The notes: a model not told the origin generated them from the letters alone. Shown: positions 1-7,965, counted from the first letter of the stretch. The stretch is DNA of 64,000 nt from JAJPHT01 sp035526585 (GCA_035526585.1 DATLCC010000027.1:3800-67799), one strand, 5' to 3'. Translations and numbers: made by a program.

Positions 1-1
1 G

Positions 2-823
2 GCGCTCGCCGCCGTCTCGCAAGGCTTCGTCAACGACGCCTTCAGCGCCGCGCACCGCGCGCAGGCGTCGCTCGTCGGCTTCACCGAGCTTCTCCCGAGC
101 GCCGCGGGGCTCACCATGGACCGCGAGCTCACCGCACTCGCGAGATCGGTCGACGCGCCCGAGCCGCCCGCGGTCTACTTCCTCGGCGGCTCCAAGCCCG
201 AGGACAGCATCGCCGTCATGCGGGCCAACTTCACGAAAGGCACGCTCGACACCGCGCTCCTGGGCGGCCTCGTCGCGAACCTCTTCCTCGTCGCGCGCGG
301 CCACGAGATCGGGAAGCCCAGCCGCGAGCTCCTCGAGAAGAAGGGCATCCTGCAGCTGCTGCCCGAAGCCGAGAAGCTCCTCGAGGAATTCGACGCGCAG
401 ATCGTGACGCCCGTCGACGTCGTCGTGAAGGACGGCCACGGCGTCCCGCAGACGCTGTGGGTCGAGGACATGCCCGTGAACCACCCGATCGTCGACATCG
501 GCGCAGAGACCATCGCGATGTACGTCGAGGAGATCAACGCCGCCGGCTCCCTCATGATGAACGGCCCCGCCGGCCTCTACGAAGAGCCGCCCTACGACAA
601 GGGCACGCGCGCGGTCCTGAACGCCTTCGCGCACAGCGACGCCTTCAGCCTTCTGGGCGGCGGCCACACCATCACCGCGATCGGCGAGTTCGGACTGAAG
701 TTCGAGCAGTTCGGCTACGTCTCGCTCGCCGGCGGCGCCCTCATGGCGTACCTCACCGGCGAAGCGCTCCCCGCCGTCGAGGCCCTCAAGAGCAACAAGG
801 CGAAGTTCAGCCACAAGCCGTGA
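2..823 (+). CDS. pgk: Phosphoglycerate kinase, C-terminal part (5' truncated by window edge)
   Basis: The frame is open from the first bases and reads ALAAVSQGFVNDAFSAAHRA, the conserved FVNDAFxxAHRAxAS segment of phosphoglycerate kinase, so the gene begins upstream of the window and the ATG at 116 is internal. About 273 of the usual ~400 residues remain. Visible motifs are YFLGGSKPEDSI (start of the nucleotide-binding domain), NGPAGLYE (family GPxGxFE) and LLGGGHTITAI (family GGGDTxxAI). The enzyme interconverts 1,3-bisphosphoglycerate + ADP and 3-phosphoglycerate + ATP in the cytoplasm, the step next to the GAPDH encoded at 15.2-16.3 kb. It ends in a clean TGA, followed by 47 nt to the next gene. 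Identification is firm; the N-terminal catalytic half cannot be judged. Confidence 0.95.
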   Translation, partial: ALAAVSQGFVNDAFSAAHRAQASLVGFTELLPSAAGLTMDRELTALARSVDAPEPPAVYFLGGSKPEDSIAVMRANFTKGTLDTALLGGLVANLFLVARGHEIGKPSRELLEKKGILQLLPEAEKLLEEFDAQIVTPVDVVVKDGHGVPQTLWVEDMPVNHPIVDIGAETIAMYVEEINAAGSLMMNGPAGLYEEPPYDKGTRAVLNAFAHSDAFSLLGGGHTITAIGEFGLKFEQFGYVSLAGGALMAYLTGEALPAVEALKSNKAKFSHKP

Positions 824-870
824 GACCGCGCCTGCGCGAGACGGGGAAGCCCTTATCCCCGGTTTCCCCC

Positions 871-1269
871 ATGGCCGCGCCCATGACGACAGGCGAGGCC
901 GCCGCAAGCTCCACCAGGACCGACGCGGATCGGCTGGCGAAGCTCTGGGAAGCCTACAAAGCGCAGGAGGAGGAGCTCAAGGACGCGCTCGCCCGCGCCC
1001 AACGCCTCGCCGACGACCTCACCCACGCGGGCCGCACGAGCGGCGAACGCGAGCACGCCATCGCCGAGAGGGACAGCGAGATCCGCCGCCTCCACGAGAC
1101 GATCGCCCACAAGGACGCACGCATCCGCCAACTCGAGCAGGTCGAAGAGGACGCGAAGGCGATCCAGATGTACAAGGACCGCATCCGCGAGCTCGAAACC
1201 GCCTACGCGCAAGAGAAGGAGCGGCTCGCCAAGCTCTTCCTCCTCTACGAGCAGGCGACGAAGTCTTGA
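871..1269 (+). CDS. Small coiled-coil protein, function unknown
   Basis: A 132-residue hydrophilic protein. After a Ser/Thr/Ala-rich N-terminus of about 20 residues it is almost continuously charged helix with heptad spacing (for example KAQEEELKDALARAQRLADD, then DSEIRRLHETIAHKDARIRQ), so a coiled coil is predicted from about residue 25 to the end. There is no signal peptide or membrane segment. The ATG at 871 was chosen because the longer open frame upstream lies inside pgk and is a shadow. A TATA-like CTTATC lies 12-19 nt before the ATG. It follows pgk on the same strand and converges on the DUF5752-like gene. No family recognised; a scaffold or chromosome/cytoskeleton-associated role is only possible, not shown. 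Confidence 0.7.
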   Translation: MAAPMTTGEAAASSTRTDADRLAKLWEAYKAQEEELKDALARAQRLADDLTHAGRTSGEREHAIAERDSEIRRLHETIAHKDARIRQLEQVEEDAKAIQMYKDRIRELETAYAQEKERLAKLFLLYEQATKS

Positions 1270-1321
1270 CCCTCCACTCGCGCGCACGAGCCGCGCCCGC
1301 GGCGGACCGACACAAAGCGTG

Positions 1322-1642
1322 CTACAGCACGCGAGTCCTGAGCTTTCCCAGCCGCTCGTCCAGGATCGCCAGCAGCTCGTTCTGATAGCTCGGGTTGTCG
1401 AGCGAGCGGCGCTGTCCGACGCGCTCCACCTTGCGCGCGAGCGCCGGGTCGCCGAGGATCCCGTGGAGCCACGGACCATACTGGTCCTTGTGGAAGTGGA
1501 CGAGGGACGCGCTCTTGGACGCGATGGCGTGCCGGAAGTCGTTGAGGTCGCGCACGCTCGCGCCGTCCGCAAAGCGGAACGCGTCGCTCGCCGCGCAGGG
1601 GGTGAGGGCCCGCCGCGCGACCGTCTGAAGGTTCTTGGCCAT
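1322..1642 (-). CDS. DUF5752-like small protein
   Basis: A 106-residue protein. The pattern AFRFADGASVRDLNDFRHAI, then SLVHFHKDQYGPWLHGILGD (about residues 46-64) followed by PALARKVERV, resembles the DUF5752 family, where a short beta strand is followed by a helix and a conserved H..........W....LGD..LA motif. Family function is unknown; members are often fused to or encoded next to sugar-metabolism proteins. The ATG at 1642 is the only canonical start near the domain boundary; upstream in-frame sequence belongs to the divergent 1769 gene region. The gene converges on the coiled-coil gene (52 nt gap). The family assignment is from memory of its pattern and is moderately secure. Confidence 0.65.
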   Translation of the reverse strand: MAKNLQTVARRALTPCAASDAFRFADGASVRDLNDFRHAIASKSASLVHFHKDQYGPWLHGILGDPALARKVERVGQRRSLDNPSYQNELLAILDERLGKLRTRVL

Positions 1643-1768
1643 CGGATCCCAGCTTCCTCCAAGCTCGGCGGGGAGCGCCTTAAGCTCGTCGCCTGCCAGG
1701 TCCTTCCCTCCGACGAACGTTCGACGCCGCGTGCGTGGCTTCAAGCGGGCGCGGGCGCTCGCTTGCGC

Positions 1769-2971
1769 ATGGAGAAGCCTCCGCAGGGAGAGAGGACGAC
1801 GAAGGGAGAAGGGACGCTGGGCGTGCACGGCCGCGCGCCGCACGCCCGAGGCCCGCTCACGACGCCCATCTACCAGACGAGCACGTTCGCGCTCGACGAT
1901 GCAGCGGACGTGGACGCCGTGTACGAAGGGCGCCGCGAGGGCGACGTCTACTCGCGCTACACGAACCCATCGACGACAAGCGCCGCCGACCGGATCGCCG
2001 CGCTCGAGGGCGCGCCCGCGGGGCTCGTGAGCGCAAGCGGCATGGCCGCGATCGCGAACGTCGTCATGACCTTCGTCCCGGCAGGAGGCCGCGTCGTCGC
2101 CAACGAAGACCTCTACGGCGGCTCGCTGAAGCTGCTCTCGGAGATGGGCGCGCGCTTCGGCGTGCGCACGGACTTCGTCCCGAGCGGCGATGCCGAGGCG
2201 CTGCGCCGCGCGCTCGCGACGGAGGCGCATCTCGTCTACCTCGAGACGCCCACGAACCCGACGCTGCGCCTCGTGGACCTCGCGGCCTCCGCCGAGATCG
2301 CGCGCGCGGCGGGCGTCGTGTCCGCGGTCGACAGCACCTTCGCGAGCCCCGTGAACTGCAAGCCCCATGCGCTCGGGATCGACCTCGTCCTCCACAGCGC
2401 CACCAAGTACCTCGGCGGCCACGCCGACCTCACGGCAGGCGCACTCGTGGGATCGAAGGAGCTCGTGAAGCGGGTCGACGCGACGCAGCGCACCTTCGGG
2501 GGGATCCTGGACCCGCACGCCGCGTTCCTCCTCGAACGGGGCCTGAAGACGATCGCGCTCCGCGTGAAGGCCGCGAACGCGAACGCCCAGCGCGTCGCGG
2601 AGCACCTCGCGACGCACCCCGCCGTGAAGAAGGTCCACTATCCGGGGCTTCCCTCGCACCCGCAGCATGCGCTCGCGAAGCGCCAGATGCCCGGCGGCTT
2701 CGGCGGCGTCGTGAGCCTGGATCTCGCAAGCTTCGACGAGGCGAAGCGCTTCGTGGACGGCCTGAGGATCGTGCGGAACGCGGCGAGCCTCGGAGGCGTC
2801 GAAAGCCTCTCGATGATCTCCGTGCAACAATCGCACCGACATCAGCCGCCGGACGTGCTCGCGCGGTGCGGGATCACACAGGGCACGGTGCGGCTCGCGC
2901 TGGGGGTCGAGGACACGCACGACCTGGTGGCGGACGTGGATCAGGCGCTCGCGAACCTCGGAAAACGATAG
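1769..2971 (+). CDS. Cystathionine gamma-synthase / gamma-lyase family PLP enzyme
   Basis: A 400-residue protein of the Cys/Met-metabolism PLP family (fold type I). Signature elements: YSRYTNP at residues 61-67 (phosphate- and substrate-contacting Tyr/Arg supplied to the neighbouring subunit), DLYGGS at 112-119 with the PLP-stacking Tyr, ETPTNP at 159-164, the cofactor-contacting Asp in AVDSTFASP (about 188), and the Schiff-base Lys213 in SATKYLGGHAD. Length matches the family. The enzyme moves sulfur between cysteine, homocysteine and O-acyl-homoserine via cystathionine, or eliminates sulfur from cystathionine or methionine; the exact reaction cannot be read from sequence. The ATG at 1769 gives the family-like N-terminus, whereas the open frame further upstream overlaps the divergent DUF5752-like gene. 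No sulfur-pathway partner adjoins it. Confidence 0.9.
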   Translation: MEKPPQGERTTKGEGTLGVHGRAPHARGPLTTPIYQTSTFALDDAADVDAVYEGRREGDVYSRYTNPSTTSAADRIAALEGAPAGLVSASGMAAIANVVMTFVPAGGRVVANEDLYGGSLKLLSEMGARFGVRTDFVPSGDAEALRRALATEAHLVYLETPTNPTLRLVDLAASAEIARAAGVVSAVDSTFASPVNCKPHALGIDLVLHSATKYLGGHADLTAGALVGSKELVKRVDATQRTFGGILDPHAAFLLERGLKTIALRVKAANANAQRVAEHLATHPAVKKVHYPGLPSHPQHALAKRQMPGGFGGVVSLDLASFDEAKRFVDGLRIVRNAASLGGVESLSMISVQQSHRHQPPDVLARCGITQGTVRLALGVEDTHDLVADVDQALANLGKR

Positions 2972-3107
2972 CTTTCTCCACGCATCCCGGCAGGAACACG
3001 ATGGACGCGATACACGCGATGGACCTATCGCGACCACGCGTTCCCTGCGGAGTCCGAAGCGTTGGATGTGGGCAGATTGAAACGTGGGGGCGCAACTCGC
3101 CGGCACG

Positions 3108-3779
3108 ATGTCCTTCTGCCCTCGCTGCGGCGCGCCCACCACGGCGTCCGAGACGTTCTGCACGGCCTGCGGCGAGAGCCTCGCGCCCGCGATCCTGCGG
3201 CCCAGCGCCCCTCCTTCCGGCTTCCCTTCCCCCGCCATGCCGCAGCCCGCCTCCCGGCCCGCAGGCCGGGTGCAGGACCCCATGCTCGTGCTCCTTCTCA
3301 CGCTCGTGACGTTGGGGATCTACGGATTCTTCTATTGGCTTCGCGTCTCGCGCGAGGTCGACGCCTACATCGGCAAGCCAGGGCACTCCCACAAGCTCAT
3401 GCGGAACGGCTACCTCATCGCGCTCGTCGGCGGCCTCGTGCTCGTCGTCGGCCTCGTCTACTTCAGCGTGGCGGCGCCCGATGCGCTGGATGGCGCCACG
3501 GGCGCGAACGCGGCGGCGCAGCTTGGAGGCCTGTTCCTCTTCATCGTGGCCGCCGCGATCGCGGCGGGGGTCGGCGGCATCATGACGCTCGTGGGACGCT
3601 GGCGCGTGTGGCAGGCGATCGAGGACGCGGAGCGCGCGCAAAACCACCCGAAGCCGTTGAGCCCGATCGTGCAGCTCCTGTTCACGATCATTCCCTACCT
3701 GAACATCGTCACGAGCTGGATCGCGCTCTATCGCAACCAGAAGCACCTGAACGGGCTGTGGACCGGGCGCACGGACTGA
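3108..3779 (+). CDS. Zinc-ribbon membrane protein (DUF4234-like)
   Basis: A 223-residue protein. The N-terminus MSFCPRCGAPTTASETFC carries a zinc ribbon (Cys 4, 7, 18, 21), followed by a Pro/Ser-rich linker to about residue 65. The rest is membrane-embedded: a first hairpin in PMLVLLLTLVTLGIYGFFYW, whose GIYxxxYW pattern is typical of DUF4234 proteins, then segments around YLIALVGGLVLVVGLVYF, FLFIVAAAIAAGVGGIMTLV and QLLFTIIPYLNIVTSWIALY. ATG 3108 was preferred because it starts exactly at the zinc ribbon; a GTG at 3084 in the same frame would add eight residues. It converges on orc1 with a 28-nt gap. The function of these prokaryotic zinc-ribbon membrane proteins is not established. Confidence 0.8.
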   Translation: MSFCPRCGAPTTASETFCTACGESLAPAILRPSAPPSGFPSPAMPQPASRPAGRVQDPMLVLLLTLVTLGIYGFFYWLRVSREVDAYIGKPGHSHKLMRNGYLIALVGGLVLVVGLVYFSVAAPDALDGATGANAAAQLGGLFLFIVAAAIAAGVGGIMTLVGRWRVWQAIEDAERAQNHPKPLSPIVQLLFTIIPYLNIVTSWIALYRNQKHLNGLWTGRTD

Positions 3780-3807
3780 CAGCAGGAAGCGGAAGAGCTT
3801 CTCTCCC

Positions 3808-5049
3808 TCAGGAGGCCAGCAGCACAACGAGGCGCTCCTCGAGGAGCTTCGCGCTGATGTCCGGGAGCGAGATGATGGTCGTCGTCCCGATGATGCCCTT
3901 GCCGCTCCTCTCCGTCCGGATGAGACCCAGCGAGTCGAGATCCTTGAGGAACGTCCAGAACTGGGTGTGCGCGCGCGGCTTCTCGCCGTACTCCTCGCAC
4001 GCGATCGCGTAGATCGCCTCCGCCTCGCCCGTCGTCGCGAACGCGCCGCCCTTCTTGAGCACGCGCGCGATCGCGAGGAGTGTGAGCGACTTGTGCTTGT
4101 CGAGGTCCGCGAGCTTGTCCTCCGACAAACGCTCGGCGCCCGCCGCCGCGCGCACGTCCTCGGGCGCGACGCGCCCGCGCCCCTCGCCCTGCGCGAGCTT
4201 CCCCGCGTCGTGGATGACCGTGATCGCGAAGCGCGCGTTCCCCTGCTCGTGGGCGCGCGTGGACACGGCATCGATCGCGGCATCCAGGGTCTCGCCCGGG
4301 AACGCGCCCTTGTTGAACGCAAGCTCGGAGCGGTACGGGATGATCTTCGTGTAGTCGCCCGCGGAGTAGGGCTTGAGCTCGATGACGGTCGAGCCGAACG
4401 TCGAGCGCGCCGCGGGATCGAGGAGCTCGCGCGGATCCACCTGCGAGACCATGAGGAGCGACACGCTGTACTTCGACCGGCTCGCCTCCTCGTTGAAGCG
4501 CGTCAGGTTGTACACGAGGTCGCCGCCGCTCTTCTTCAGGAGCACGTCCGCCTCGTCGAGGATCACGATGAGATGCGCTTCCTGGCGCTCGAGCCGCTTG
4601 CGCAGGTTCTCCAGCATCTCGGTGTTCGAGAAGCCGCGATCCGGGAAACGCGGGTCGAAGTGCGTCAGCACCTGCAACAGCGCCGCGCCCTCGGTGGATC
4701 GGCGCCGGCAGTTCACGTGCGCATACTCGACGTTGATCCCGCGCTCCTTCGCCACGCCGCGCAGGTCCTCGCAGAACCGTCGCGCGAGCGCCGTCTTCCC
4801 CGTGCCGACCGGGCCCGTGATGAGCGCATGCTGCGCACTCCCGCCCTGCAAAAGGCCCCGGAAGGCACGGGAGAGCTGCTGCACGGCCTCGTCCCGCTGC
4901 GGCAGCTTCTCAGGAAGATACTCGAAGGCGAGCGTGGCCTCCCCCGAGGGCTTGAAGACGCTCGGGCCGCCCATCTCGCCGGCGATGAGGTCGCGCATGG
5001 GCCGCGGGACGAGGGCGGGCGGGAAAAGGATTTCGTAGTTTCGGTCCAC
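3808..5049 (-). CDS. cdc6: Orc1/Cdc6-type DNA replication initiator
   Basis: A 413-residue AAA+ ATPase with a C-terminal winged helix. The N-terminal YLPEKLPQRDEAVQQL resembles the Orc1/Cdc6 signature before the ATPase. Walker A is GPVGTGKT (79-86) and Walker B ILDEAD (163-168); a sensor-like region LMVSQVDP lies near residue 215. The C-terminal ~120 residues (SLTLLAIARVLKKGGAFATT onwards, ending in GKGIIGTTTIISLPD) look like the winged helix that binds origin recognition boxes. Length is normal. In archaea this protein marks origins and recruits MCM. The promoter region upstream (5050-5171) carries a pair of near-identical inverted repeats, consistent with autoregulation or an adjacent origin. 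The final residues EERLVVLLAS overlap nothing. Confidence 0.92.
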   Translation of the reverse strand: MDRNYEILFPPALVPRPMRDLIAGEMGGPSVFKPSGEATLAFEYLPEKLPQRDEAVQQLSRAFRGLLQGGSAQHALITGPVGTGKTALARRFCEDLRGVAKERGINVEYAHVNCRRRSTEGAALLQVLTHFDPRFPDRGFSNTEMLENLRKRLERQEAHLIVILDEADVLLKKSGGDLVYNLTRFNEEASRSKYSVSLLMVSQVDPRELLDPAARSTFGSTVIELKPYSAGDYTKIIPYRSELAFNKGAFPGETLDAAIDAVSTRAHEQGNARFAITVIHDAGKLAQGEGRGRVAPEDVRAAAGAERLSEDKLADLDKHKSLTLLAIARVLKKGGAFATTGEAEAIYAIACEEYGEKPRAHTQFWTFLKDLDSLGLIRTERSGKGIIGTTTIISLPDISAKLLEERLVVLLAS

Positions 5050-5080
5050 GTGGGGCGAAAGTGGGCATCCCGGTCATTCC

Positions 5081-5181
5081 CCGCGGGTGACGCGTCACCT
5101 GCGGGCGCGAGTAGGCCTCATGAGCCTTGTCCCCGCCTCCCTGCGAGCTACCCACTCCTGCACCTGACGCGTCACCCGCGG
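5081..5181. promoter_or_regulatory. Inverted-repeat pair upstream of orc1/cdc6 (candidate origin boxes)
   Basis: Two copies of one motif in opposite orientation flank the 122-nt orc1 upstream gap. Copy 1 spans about 5081-5105 with a perfect 14-bp palindrome GGTGACGCGTCACC at 5086-5099. Copy 2 spans 5161-5181 with core TGACGCGTCA at 5165-5174; the reverse complement of copy 1 matches copy 2 over roughly 23 positions with two differences (GG versus CC beside the core). Copy 2 overlaps the stop codon of the neighbouring gene. Placement beside orc1/cdc6 fits origin recognition boxes or an autoregulatory operator. No AT-rich unwinding stretch is visible in this gap. Confidence 0.5.
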
Positions 5182-6365
5182 CGACGGCCCGCGAGCAGCG
5201 CGCCCACGACCCCGGCCAACGCCGCGATCGCGGCGCCGGCGCCCGGCACGACGAGGAGGCCGGTCTTCGTGTCCTTGAGGACGACCTGGAGCCCTTCGTC
5301 GTCGTCGCCGCGCTCGACGGTGAGCGTGTCGCGGAGGCCGACCTTGCCGTCGTGGTCCTTGTCGGCGAAGGTGATCGTCAGGCCGTCCTGCGTCTTCGTG
5401 CCGACGGTGAGCGGCATGGTCCAGGCCGGGTGCGTCATGTCCTCCATCGAGCCGACCTGCGCCTCGACCTCGCCGAGAGGGATCGTGGCGGGCGAGGCCT
5501 GGAACGTCCACATCTCGGGCTCGCTCGCGTCGCCGCCACCGAAGGTGAAGCTCATGCGGTTCGACTCGTAGCGAAGCCCGAGCGCGCGCGCGAGGTCCGC
5601 GGGGATCCGGGTCGTGACCTCGTCGTCGTAGAGGAGGTCGATCTGCATGGTCGCGCCGCGGAAGGGATCCGGGGTGTCGCCCTCGTCCCCGTCCCCGCCC
5701 GAGCCCTCCGCTGGCATCGCTGCTTCGAGGCGCGCGATGCGGGTCGGGTCCTGGAAGAGCCACACCGTTACGTTCTGGCGCGCGCCGTCCTCGACGACGG
5801 TCGCGTCGAGCTTGAGCGCGCCCTTGCCGCGCAGCGTCGTCGGCGTCACGCTGTTCACGGTGAAGTTGTCGCTCTTCATGCCTTCGAGGAAGGCCTCGGG
5901 GTCGGAGAGCGTGCTGAAGCCTTCGGAGTCTTCGCCAAAGCCGTTCTGCTCCGGCTTGGTCAGCATGACGGTGCCGTTCACGAGGATCGCGTTGCCCTGC
6001 GGCGACGCGTAGACCGAGACGTCCTTGAACGCGCTCGCGTCGCCCATCATGCCGCCCATGCCGCCGGCGCCGCTGCCCATCTGCTCGAGGAGGGTCTCGT
6101 CCATCGTCATGTGGAAGAAGGAGACGTTGGCCGTCTGGTCGTAGGCGGCCTGCGCGCCCATGAGCTGCGTGGAGCCGCGCACGGCCTTCATGTCCATGCC
6201 GTATTTCTCGGGCACGTTGCCGGACGCTTGCGCGAAGAGCGACTGCGCCTCCGCGTTCGTGACCTGGGCCGGCGGCTGGGCGTCGCCGCCGTTCTTGTTC
6301 TCCGCGCAACCGGCGAGCGCGACGCTGAAGGCGAGGATGGCCACGAGAAGGAGCCGCATCTGCAT
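5172..6365 (-). CDS. Secreted lipoprotein with C-terminal membrane anchor, unknown function
   Basis: A 397-residue exported protein. The N-terminus MQMRLLLVAILAFSVALAGC is a lipoprotein signal with lipobox Leu-Ala-Gly-Cys. The ectodomain has several Asn-x-Thr/Ser sites, a Gly/Met-rich stretch (GSGAGGMGGMMG), an acidic Gly-rich linker (EGSGGDGDEGD) and a calcium-loop-like DKDHDGKVGLRD near residue 340. The C-terminus VVPGAGAAIAALAGVVGALL followed by AGRRRG is a tripartite anchor (Pro/Gly, hydrophobic helix, Arg). Having both a lipobox and a C-terminal anchor is unusual. An in-frame start six bases downstream (MRLLL) is equally possible. The 3' end overlaps one of the orc1-proximal inverted repeats. 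No family recognised. Confidence 0.8.
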   Translation of the reverse strand: MQMRLLLVAILAFSVALAGCAENKNGGDAQPPAQVTNAEAQSLFAQASGNVPEKYGMDMKAVRGSTQLMGAQAAYDQTANVSFFHMTMDETLLEQMGSGAGGMGGMMGDASAFKDVSVYASPQGNAILVNGTVMLTKPEQNGFGEDSEGFSTLSDPEAFLEGMKSDNFTVNSVTPTTLRGKGALKLDATVVEDGARQNVTVWLFQDPTRIARLEAAMPAEGSGGDGDEGDTPDPFRGATMQIDLLYDDEVTTRIPADLARALGLRYESNRMSFTFGGGDASEPEMWTFQASPATIPLGEVEAQVGSMEDMTHPAWTMPLTVGTKTQDGLTITFADKDHDGKVGLRDTLTVERGDDDEGLQVVLKDTKTGLLVVPGAGAAIAALAGVVGALLAGRRRG

Positions 6366-6417
6366 CGTCGACCCGTGAGGCGGCGCGGAGTTTGAACGTT
6401 CCGCTGAGATCGCTTGA

Positions 6418-6588
6418 CTATGCGAGGTCGACGAAGGCGATGCCGAGCAGGAACCCGAGCCCCAGGAGCGCCACGAGCGCGAGGGTGAGCCCGAAGGCCG
6501 CCGTGGCGGGCGCGACGAAGATGGCGCCCACGAGGAGCAGGGGCAGGAGGACAAAGAGCACCCCGAAGACGAGGAGGCCGCGTTCCAT
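6418..6588 (-). CDS. Small two-helix membrane protein
   Basis: A 56-residue protein, nearly all hydrophobic: MERGLLVFGVLFVLLPLLLV, then GAIFVAPATAAFG as a turn, then LTLALVALLGLGFLLGIAFV. Two transmembrane helices are predicted. The start at 6588 was chosen because the long open frame upstream lies opposite alaX and has no membrane-protein character. It ends 52 nt upstream of the lipoprotein gene on the same strand, so the two may be co-transcribed. It is divergent from alaX (63 nt between starts). No family recognised. Confidence 0.6.
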   Translation of the reverse strand: MERGLLVFGVLFVLLPLLLVGAIFVAPATAAFGLTLALVALLGLGFLLGIAFVDLA

Positions 6589-6613
6589 CGGCGCGCCAAT
6601 CCGAGCGCGGCGC

Positions 6614-6630
6614 AAGAACCTTCTTATCGA
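6614..6630 (+). promoter_or_regulatory. TATA-like element of alaX
   Basis: AACCTTCTTATCGAG lies in a GC-rich context with the TTAT core about 26 nt before the alaX ATG. That is the normal archaeal TATA-to-start-site distance, so transcription would begin at or next to the start codon (leaderless mRNA). No ribosome binding site precedes the ATG, in agreement. Confidence 0.4.
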
Positions 6631-6651
6631 GACCGGCCCGATGGCGCGGGC

Positions 6652-7452
6652 ATGACGGACCTGCTCTGGATGCCCGCGTCGGAGGGCGCGAAGGGACCGC
6701 AAGGCAACCCCAACTACGTGCGCAGTTTCGACGCGAAGGTCCAGAAGACGCTGGAGGACTGGATCCTCCTGGACCGGACGGCCTTCTATGCCGAAGGGGG
6801 CGGACAACCCTCCGACGTCGGCCGCCTCACGTGGGATGGCGGCGAAGCGAGCGTCAAGCACGTTTCGAAGAAGGGCGCCGTGAAGCACGTGCTCGAAGGC
6901 CCGGCGCCGCCCGCCGGGACCACGGTCCGCGGCGAGATCGACTGGGACCTGCGCCACCGACACATGCGGATGCACACGAGCCAGCACATCCTTTCAGGCG
7001 TCGTGTGGAAGCTGCGCGCGGGGCGCACCGTCGGCAACCAGCTCCACGCGGAGCGCTCACGCATCGACTTCGAGCCCGTCAAGTTCGGCGCCGAGGACCT
7101 GCGCGAGATCGAGACCGAGATCAACGCCATCCTCGCCGAAGACCTGCCGGTGCGCACCTACGAGGAGGACCGTGCCGCGCTCGAAGCGAGGCTTGGCGCG
7201 GATCGAAATCTGCTCAACCTCGTCCCTCAGAGCGTGAAGCGGCTGCGCGTCGTCGAGGTCTACGACCCCGAAGAGAGGGACGCGCGCTTCGGCCGCACCA
7301 TCGACGTCTGCCCCTGCGCCGGCACGCACGTCGCGCGCACCGGCGAGATCGGCACGTTCGAGTTCGTGGGGCGCGAGACGAAGGGGACGAACAAGGACCG
7401 CGTGGAATACGTCCTCAACGATGGCCGCCACGAAGTGGCGGGTCATCTTTGA
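6652..7452 (+). CDS. alaX: Alanyl-tRNA editing protein AlaX
   Basis: A 266-residue trans-editing protein that hydrolyses mischarged Ser-tRNA(Ala) (and Gly-tRNA(Ala)). It has an N-terminal barrel-like part with GGGQPSD (49-55), as in the AlaRS insertion domain, and the zinc/catalytic set His108 and His112 in MRMHTSQHILSG, then Cys222 and His226 in CPCAGTHV. Length fits the medium AlaX-M class, which lacks the catalytic and long C-terminal domains of AlaRS. The ATG at 6652 fits the TATA spacing; an earlier ATG at 6641 is out of frame. It stands alone on the plus strand, converging on a GNAT gene. Function is secure from family knowledge. Confidence 0.93.
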   Translation: MTDLLWMPASEGAKGPQGNPNYVRSFDAKVQKTLEDWILLDRTAFYAEGGGQPSDVGRLTWDGGEASVKHVSKKGAVKHVLEGPAPPAGTTVRGEIDWDLRHRHMRMHTSQHILSGVVWKLRAGRTVGNQLHAERSRIDFEPVKFGAEDLREIETEINAILAEDLPVRTYEEDRAALEARLGADRNLLNLVPQSVKRLRVVEVYDPEERDARFGRTIDVCPCAGTHVARTGEIGTFEFVGRETKGTNKDRVEYVLNDGRHEVAGHL

Positions 7453-7458
7453 GGATCG

Positions 7459-7504
7459 CCACCGCGAGGCGCGAAGCGCCGGTCCGCCGCAGCGGACGCG
7501 GTGG
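7459..7504. terminator. Structured three-stem element between convergent genes
   Basis: Seven bases after alaX, a 46-nt stretch can fold into a three-way junction with only perfect pairs: 7459-7465 CCACCGC pairs with 7498-7504 GCGGTGG; inside are a 5-bp hairpin (7468-7472 GGCGC / 7476-7480 GCGCC, loop GAA) and a 6-bp hairpin (7482-7487 GTCCGC / 7492-7497 GCGGAC, loop CGCA). It lies between convergent alaX and the GNAT gene, so it may act as a bidirectional terminator or RNA 3'-end structure. There is no T-tract. It could also be a small dispersed palindromic repeat. Confidence 0.35.
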
Positions 7505-7530
7505 GATGCTGGAAGAGGGCCGCCGCGAGA

Positions 7531-7965
7531 TCAGCGGTCGCCTTTGACGAGCACCTTCGTCGGCGCTTCCGTGAACCCCAGGCTCTTGAAGTAGGGCTCG
7601 AGCGTCGCCGTCTCGGGGTCCACGAGCGTCTGGATGCGCGTGACGCCCAGGCGGTGGAACTGGTCCAGCACCTTCTCGCCGAGGAGCTTGCCAAGGCCGT
7701 GCCCCTGCGCCTTCGGGTCGACGCCCAGCGCGATGATCCAACCGACGTGCGCGCGGCGGCCGAACTCCCAAGGACGGATGTCCGCCAGCACGAAGCCGAC
7801 GAGCCTTCCCTCCTTCTCCACGCCAAAGCACGTGGTCGTCTCGGCGATCAGGCGCCAGAGGTCGTTGTCCCCGTTCTTCACCGGCGTCTTCGTCACGGAC
7901 GCGTCGATCTCCAGGATCCGGTCGACGTCCTTCAGCGTCAGCGAGCGCACGCGAGTGTCCGACAT
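7531..7965 (-). CDS. GNAT family N-acetyltransferase
   Basis: A 144-residue protein with the GNAT fold: N-terminal RVRSLTLKDVDRILEID, the central strand GFVLADIRPWEFGRRAHVGW, and the acetyl-CoA pyrophosphate-binding loop as QGHGLGKLL (87-95; family Q/RxxGxG/A) after IALGVDPKAQ. The C-terminus has the common LGVTRIQTLVDPETATLEPYF pattern (residue-contacting strand and helix). The domain is complete and of normal length. It transfers an acetyl group from acetyl-CoA to an amine; the substrate is not predictable, though RimI/ArsN2-like protein or small-amine acetylation is possible. ATG 7965 places the GNAT domain immediately at the N-terminus. Divergent from the lipoprotein gene at 8021. Confidence 0.88.
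   Translation of the reverse strand: MSDTRVRSLTLKDVDRILEIDASVTKTPVKNGDNDLWRLIAETTTCFGVEKEGRLVGFVLADIRPWEFGRRAHVGWIIALGVDPKAQGHGLGKLLGEKVLDQFHRLGVTRIQTLVDPETATLEPYFKSLGFTEAPTKVLVKGDR

Noticed and set aside
1322..3301. 659-codon minus-strand frame covering the PLP enzyme
   Set aside because: Only its last 106 codons (the DUF5752-like protein) are protein-like; the rest is antisense to the cystathionine enzyme.
6418..6987. Longer minus-strand reading (189 codons) of the small membrane protein
   Set aside because: The upstream two thirds lie opposite alaX and have no membrane or domain character; the hydrophobic protein begins at 6588.
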